Source: Gammaproteobacteria bacterium (GTDB taxonomy: Bacteria; Pseudomonadota; Gammaproteobacteria; UBA9214). Taken from it: a stretch of DNA of 16,157 bases. The translations under genes and the position numbers were made by a program. Positions 13,507 through 16,157 of the stretch are shown here, piece by piece. The stretch's first letter is position 1. Each line of letters begins with the position of its first letter. The DNA lies in contig JAOUCV010000016.1 of the NCBI GenBank assembly GCA_029859555.1, forward strand, positions 1 through 16,157. The letters run 5' to 3'. The notes under the pieces were generated by a model. That model worked only from the letters and a program-made list of their open reading frames with translations. It was not told the DNA's origin and did not search any database.

Positions 13507-14378
13507 ATGTAACGCTCTTTGAGTTTGCGCTCGATGATCGGTGCCAGGATGATTTCTATGGCAAAGCCCATCTTGCCGCCCGGTACGACGATAGTGTTGC
13601 GCCGTGACATGAAGGAATCATCCAGCATGCTCAACAGGTACGGAAAATCAATGTCCAGCTTGGCCGGGTCGCGGAAACGGATGACGACGAAGCTTTCGTC
13701 CGGGGTCGGGATGTCCCGGGCGATAAACGGGTTGGACGTGTCGACGGTCGGTACGCGCTGGAAGTTGATGTCAGTGCGGGAAAACTGCGGTGTGATGTAG
13801 TGCACATAGTCGTGCATGCGACGCAGGATGGTGTCGGTCACGACTTCTGCGGAGTAACCGCGCTGCTCACAGTCACGGTGAACCTTCTGAATCCATTCCA
13901 GGTTAACGATCGGTACCACGCCAATCAGTAAATCAACGTGTTTTGCGACATCCGCATCACCGTTGACGATGCCGCCGTGCAGACCCTCGTAGAACAGCAG
14001 GTCGGTACCGGGTTCGATTTTTTCCCACGGGGTAAATTCACCTGGCTGTTGTCCAAAGGGCTTGGCCTCTTCTTCGCTGTGCAGGTAGTAACGACGGTCA
14101 CAGGTGCCGGTTTCGCCGTATGCATTGAAGGTTTCTTCGAGCTTGTCGAACACATTGGCCTCCGGGCCAAAGTGACTGAAGCTCTGGTTGCCATCTTCTT
14201 CGGCTTCCTGCATCGCTATCTTCATGGCGGCACGGTCATGCTTGTGGTAGCTGTCACCTTCGATGACGACGGGGTTAACACCCTCACGCAGAAAGATATG
14301 TTCAAAAGCCACTTTGACGGTGGTAGTGCCGGCGCCGGAAGAACCGGTTACAGCAATGATCGGATGTTTCTTGGACAT
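13503..14378 (-). CDS. prk: phosphoribulokinase (Calvin cycle, proteobacterial type)
   Basis: A 291-residue cytosolic kinase that phosphorylates ribulose 5-phosphate with ATP to ribulose 1,5-bisphosphate, the CO2 acceptor of RuBisCO. It begins with a strand and the P-loop T-G-S-S-G-A-G-T-T-T (11-20), then V-I-E-G-D-S-Y-H-K-H-D-R (38-49) with substrate-binding Asp42 and His/Arg residues. S-H-F-G-P-E-A-N follows, then L-L-F-Y-E-G-L-H-G-G (Walker B and catalytic region) and R-R-M-H-D-Y-V-H-Y-I-T-P-Q-F. The length is that of the octameric class I bacterial enzyme (about 290 aa), not the longer plant/cyanobacterial type. GAGGAA six bases before ATG 14378 supports the start. No RuBisCO or other cbb gene is in the window, so it sits apart from a cbb operon on this side. 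Confidence 0.97.
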   Translation of the reverse strand: MSKKHPIIAVTGSSGAGTTTVKVAFEHIFLREGVNPVVIEGDSYHKHDRAAMKIAMQEAEEDGNQSFSHFGPEANVFDKLEETFNAYGETGTCDRRYYLHSEEEAKPFGQQPGEFTPWEKIEPGTDLLFYEGLHGGIVNGDADVAKHVDLLIGVVPIVNLEWIQKVHRDCEQRGYSAEVVTDTILRRMHDYVHYITPQFSRTDINFQRVPTVDTSNPFIARDIPTPDESFVVIRFRDPAKLDIDFPYLLSMLDDSFMSRRNTIVVPGGKMGFAIEIILAPIIERKLKERYM

Positions 14379-14550
14379 GGGAGTTCCTCGCTTTATCTAT
14401 TTAAATTGGTTGGTCGTGATAACGTGCAGGCCGGTGAATCTTGCGGTCTGCCGTGAAAGTATTACTGCCGCGATTTCTGCGCTGCAGATAAAACGAGCAC
14501 GGTATTGAAACATTTTTGTGTTGCCCGACTCAAGTAATGTCCGCGTTCGT

Positions 14551-14580
14551 TGCAGCCATAAAATATATATATGGCTTGCA
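14551..14580. promoter_or_regulatory. AT-centred dyad between prk and SulP
   Basis: The arms TGCAGCCATA (14551-14560) and TATGGCTTGCA (14570-14580) are complementary with one bulged T, around an AAATATATA centre. The layout suits a LysR-type regulator site; CbbR is the usual regulator of Calvin-cycle genes, but its gene is not here. It lies about 170 bases upstream of prk. Confidence 0.4.
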
Positions 14581-14792
14581 TATCGAATACTTATGGTTGC
14601 TAAGCTGATGCGCTGCTGCCAGCGCAAATGTTGTTGAGGTACAGGCCGTTGATGAAGTTCATTATCGTGCTTCCGATCGAATTCAGGGGGGCGGGAGTCT
14701 ACCACGCGCCCGCGCCGGAACTTCCTTGCAACGGTTATACAGGGGTATTTTGCAGTGTCGTCCTTTCGGGCAGCTGCATAGGGTGTCATAAT

Positions 14793-14832
14793 GGGCGGCC
14801 CTGTCGCAGCGCTTGCGACCGCCCTGTTTTTT
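14793..14832 (+). terminator. intrinsic terminator in the SulP leader
   Basis: GGGCGG (14793-14798) pairs with CCGCCC (14819-14824). The inner TCGCA (14804-14808) pairs with TGCGA (14814-14818), with a 5-base bulge on one side only. Six T follow (14827-14832). It ends 18 bases before the SulP start codon, on the same strand, so it is either an attenuator of SulP or the end of a short upstream transcript. Confidence 0.7.
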
Positions 14833-14850
14833 ATCATCAAGGATTTTAGA

Positions 14851-16157
14851 ATGAATGTAGATTGTGACGACTGGAAAAGTCGGCTGTTGCCTTTTCTCTG
14901 CTGGATTGGCGAATTAAAGAAACCCGAAGTACTGCGCGCCGACCTGATTGCCGGTATTACCGTTGCGCTGGTGCTGGTGCCGCAGTCAATGGCGTATGCG
15001 CAGCTGGCGGGCCTGCCGCCCTACTATGGCTTGTACGCCTCGTTTTTGCCCGGCATTATTGCCGCGCTGTTCGGTTCCTCGCGCCAGCTGGCTACCGGCC
15101 CGGTTGCGGTTGTTTCCCTGTTGACGGCTTCCGCACTGGAACCGATTGCTGGTGCCAACCCGGGGCTGTATATCACCTACGCCATCATGCTGGCGTTCAT
15201 GGTTGGCATATTCCAGATCGGGCTCGGACTGCTGCGACTGGGTGTGCTGGTGAACTTCCTGTCGCACCCGGTAGTGGTTGGTTTTACCAACGCTGCTGCC
15301 ATTATCATCGGTACCTCGCAACTGGGTAAATTGTTTGGTGTATCGGTAGAAAAGGCCGCGCATACCTACGAGACGGTTTTCAATACCATTGTGGAATCAT
15401 TCAACAGCACGCACCTTGAAACCATGCTGATGGCCATTATCGCGCTGGCCATCATGATCGCTATGAAGCGCACGTTACCAAAGGCGCCGAATGTACTGAC
15501 CGCTGTGGCAGTCACCACTGCGATTTCCTGGTGGATTGGTTTTGAACAAATGGGTGGCGCCGTGGTGGGTACCATTCCGGCCGGTTTGCCGGCACTTGCC
15601 ATACCGTCGCTGGATTTCCAGACCATGGGCCAGTTGCTGAGTGTTACCGTGGCGATCGCCCTGATCGGCTTTATGGAAGCGATTTCCATTGCCAAGGCGA
15701 TGGCAGCCAGCACCCGGCAGCGGCTGGATGCCAACCAGGAACTGGTTGGGCAGGGGCTGGGCAACCTGTTTTCCAGTTTCTCCCAGGGTTATGCGGTTTC
15801 CGGCTCGTTTTCCCGTTCGGCAGTCAATATCAGTGTGGGCGCCATCACCGGCTTTTCTGCGGGGGTGACCGGCGTGGTCGTGGGTGTGACGCTGTTGTGG
15901 CTAACACCGCTGTTGTACCACCTGCCACAGGCAACTCTGGCGGCGGTTATCATCATGGCAGTTATCAACCTCGTGAAGATTGAGCCGGTCAAACATGCCT
16001 GGAAGGTGCAGCGGCACGATGCCGTCGTTTCTATCCTCACCTTTGTGCTGACACTGATTTGGGCGCCGCATCTTGACAAGGGCATCATGGTCGGTGTGAT
16101 CCTGTCGCTGATGCTGTTTCTGTACCGTTCCATGGCACCGCGTATTGCCGTACTGTC
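14851..16157 (+). CDS. SulP family anion transporter, 3' end cut by the window
   Basis: The first 435 residues of a SulP/SLC26-type permease; the frame is open to the last base and the stop lies beyond. Family marks are the N-terminal R-A-D-L-I-A-G-I-T-V-A-L-V-L-V-P-Q-S-M-A-Y-A (29-50) followed by L-A-G-L-P-P-Y-Y-G-L-Y-A-S, the A-T-G-P-V-A-V-V-S (81-89) that lines the substrate site, repeated hydrophobic segments, and S-G-S-F-S-R-S-A-V-N (about 316-325). The C-terminal STAS domain would lie outside the window. AAGGA (14839-14843), seven bases before ATG 14851, supports the start. SulP proteins carry sulfate, bicarbonate or other anions. Standing opposite phosphoribulokinase, a bicarbonate role is attractive, and sulfate export is also plausible in a sulfur oxidiser. 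Sequence alone does not decide. Confidence 0.93.
   Translation, partial: MNVDCDDWKSRLLPFLCWIGELKKPEVLRADLIAGITVALVLVPQSMAYAQLAGLPPYYGLYASFLPGIIAALFGSSRQLATGPVAVVSLLTASALEPIAGANPGLYITYAIMLAFMVGIFQIGLGLLRLGVLVNFLSHPVVVGFTNAAAIIIGTSQLGKLFGVSVEKAAHTYETVFNTIVESFNSTHLETMLMAIIALAIMIAMKRTLPKAPNVLTAVAVTTAISWWIGFEQMGGAVVGTIPAGLPALAIPSLDFQTMGQLLSVTVAIALIGFMEAISIAKAMAASTRQRLDANQELVGQGLGNLFSSFSQGYAVSGSFSRSAVNISVGAITGFSAGVTGVVVGVTLLWLTPLLYHLPQATLAAVIIMAVINLVKIEPVKHAWKVQRHDAVVSILTFVLTLIWAPHLDKGIMVGVILSLMLFLYRSMAPRIAVL

Larger units (their letters stand above)
14379..14850. other. 472-bp divergent intergenic region, prk to SulP
   Basis: It holds no ORF I believe. Contents seen are an AT-rich dyad at 14551-14580; a small hairpin TGCGCTG/CAGCGCA at 14609-14626; a GC-rich stretch around 14687-14718 that can fold (GGGCG/CGCCC); and an intrinsic terminator at 14793-14832, just before the SulP start. 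Such length and structure suggest regulated divergent promoters and a structured leader ahead of the transporter gene. Confidence 0.6.

Noticed and set aside
13938..14456. 172-residue plus-strand frame inside phosphoribulokinase
   Set aside because: It is antisense to a gene with complete family motifs and has no independent start signal.
14397..14840. 147-residue minus-strand frame filling the prk-SulP gap
   Set aside because: It has no ribosome-binding site, runs through the terminator hairpin, has unnatural composition, and ends close to the phosphoribulokinase start. It is most likely a chance open frame.
14628..14849. 73-residue plus-strand frame upstream of SulP
   Set aside because: It would be translated through the intrinsic terminator, lacks a binding site, and has an implausible Cys/Pro-rich sequence.

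Overview
The window reads as a chromosomal segment of a free-living or symbiotic sulfur-oxidising, carbon-fixing gammaproteobacterium. This rests on gene content, because no rRNA or other taxonomic marker is present. The pointers are a Calvin-cycle phosphoribulokinase, a secreted Gly/Tyr/Trp-rich protein of the sulfur-globule type, a DsrE-like domain protein, four secreted proteins tied to c-type haem or DUF302 chemistry, a haem A synthase, and a SulP-type anion transporter. There are no tRNAs, rRNAs, insertion sequences, CRISPR arrays or phage genes, and the coding style looks uniform throughout.

Layout, left to right. (1) 1-3370: a patatin-like phospholipase (+) converges on a HerA/DUF87-type ATPase (-), with a hairpin between them. 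(2) 3305-4520: a stand-alone MlaC/Ttg2D-like secreted protein (-) with a strong terminator, and upstream of it a sulfur-globule-type protein (-). (3) 4601-6380: a long inverted repeat with an FNR-like core lies between the globule gene and a divergent two-gene operon. That operon encodes a diheme cytochrome c fused to a DUF302 domain, then a stand-alone secreted DUF302 protein, with start and stop codons overlapping. A minus-strand terminator with no gene in front of it follows. (4) 6534-8839: a DUF6502 protein and a large polyglycine-linked DUF5666-repeat lipoprotein, in one operon. (5) 8961-11032: thiopurine S-methyltransferase (-), a small unknown protein (+), then cytochrome c5 and a c553-type cytochrome (+) separated by a strong intrinsic terminator. 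(6) 11059-13284: haem A synthase (-), a membrane-anchored DsrE-like protein (+), and two small unknown genes (-). (7) 13451-16157: phosphoribulokinase (-) with a long hairpin over its stop codon, a 472-bp divergent intergenic region, and a SulP transporter (+) cut by the window end.

How the parts may work together (inference): small periplasmic cytochromes would carry electrons from reduced sulfur to a terminal oxidase whose haem A is made by the CtaA/Cox15 enzyme. Stored sulfur would sit in a protein-bounded globule, DsrE-like proteins would handle sulfur, and phosphoribulokinase would spend the energy on CO2 fixation. The most interesting unit is the divergent sulfur-globule / cytochrome-DUF302 / DUF302 cluster with its shared operator-like dyad. 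I found no clear defence or mobile system, although the HerA-like ATPase belongs to a family that is sometimes used in defence.
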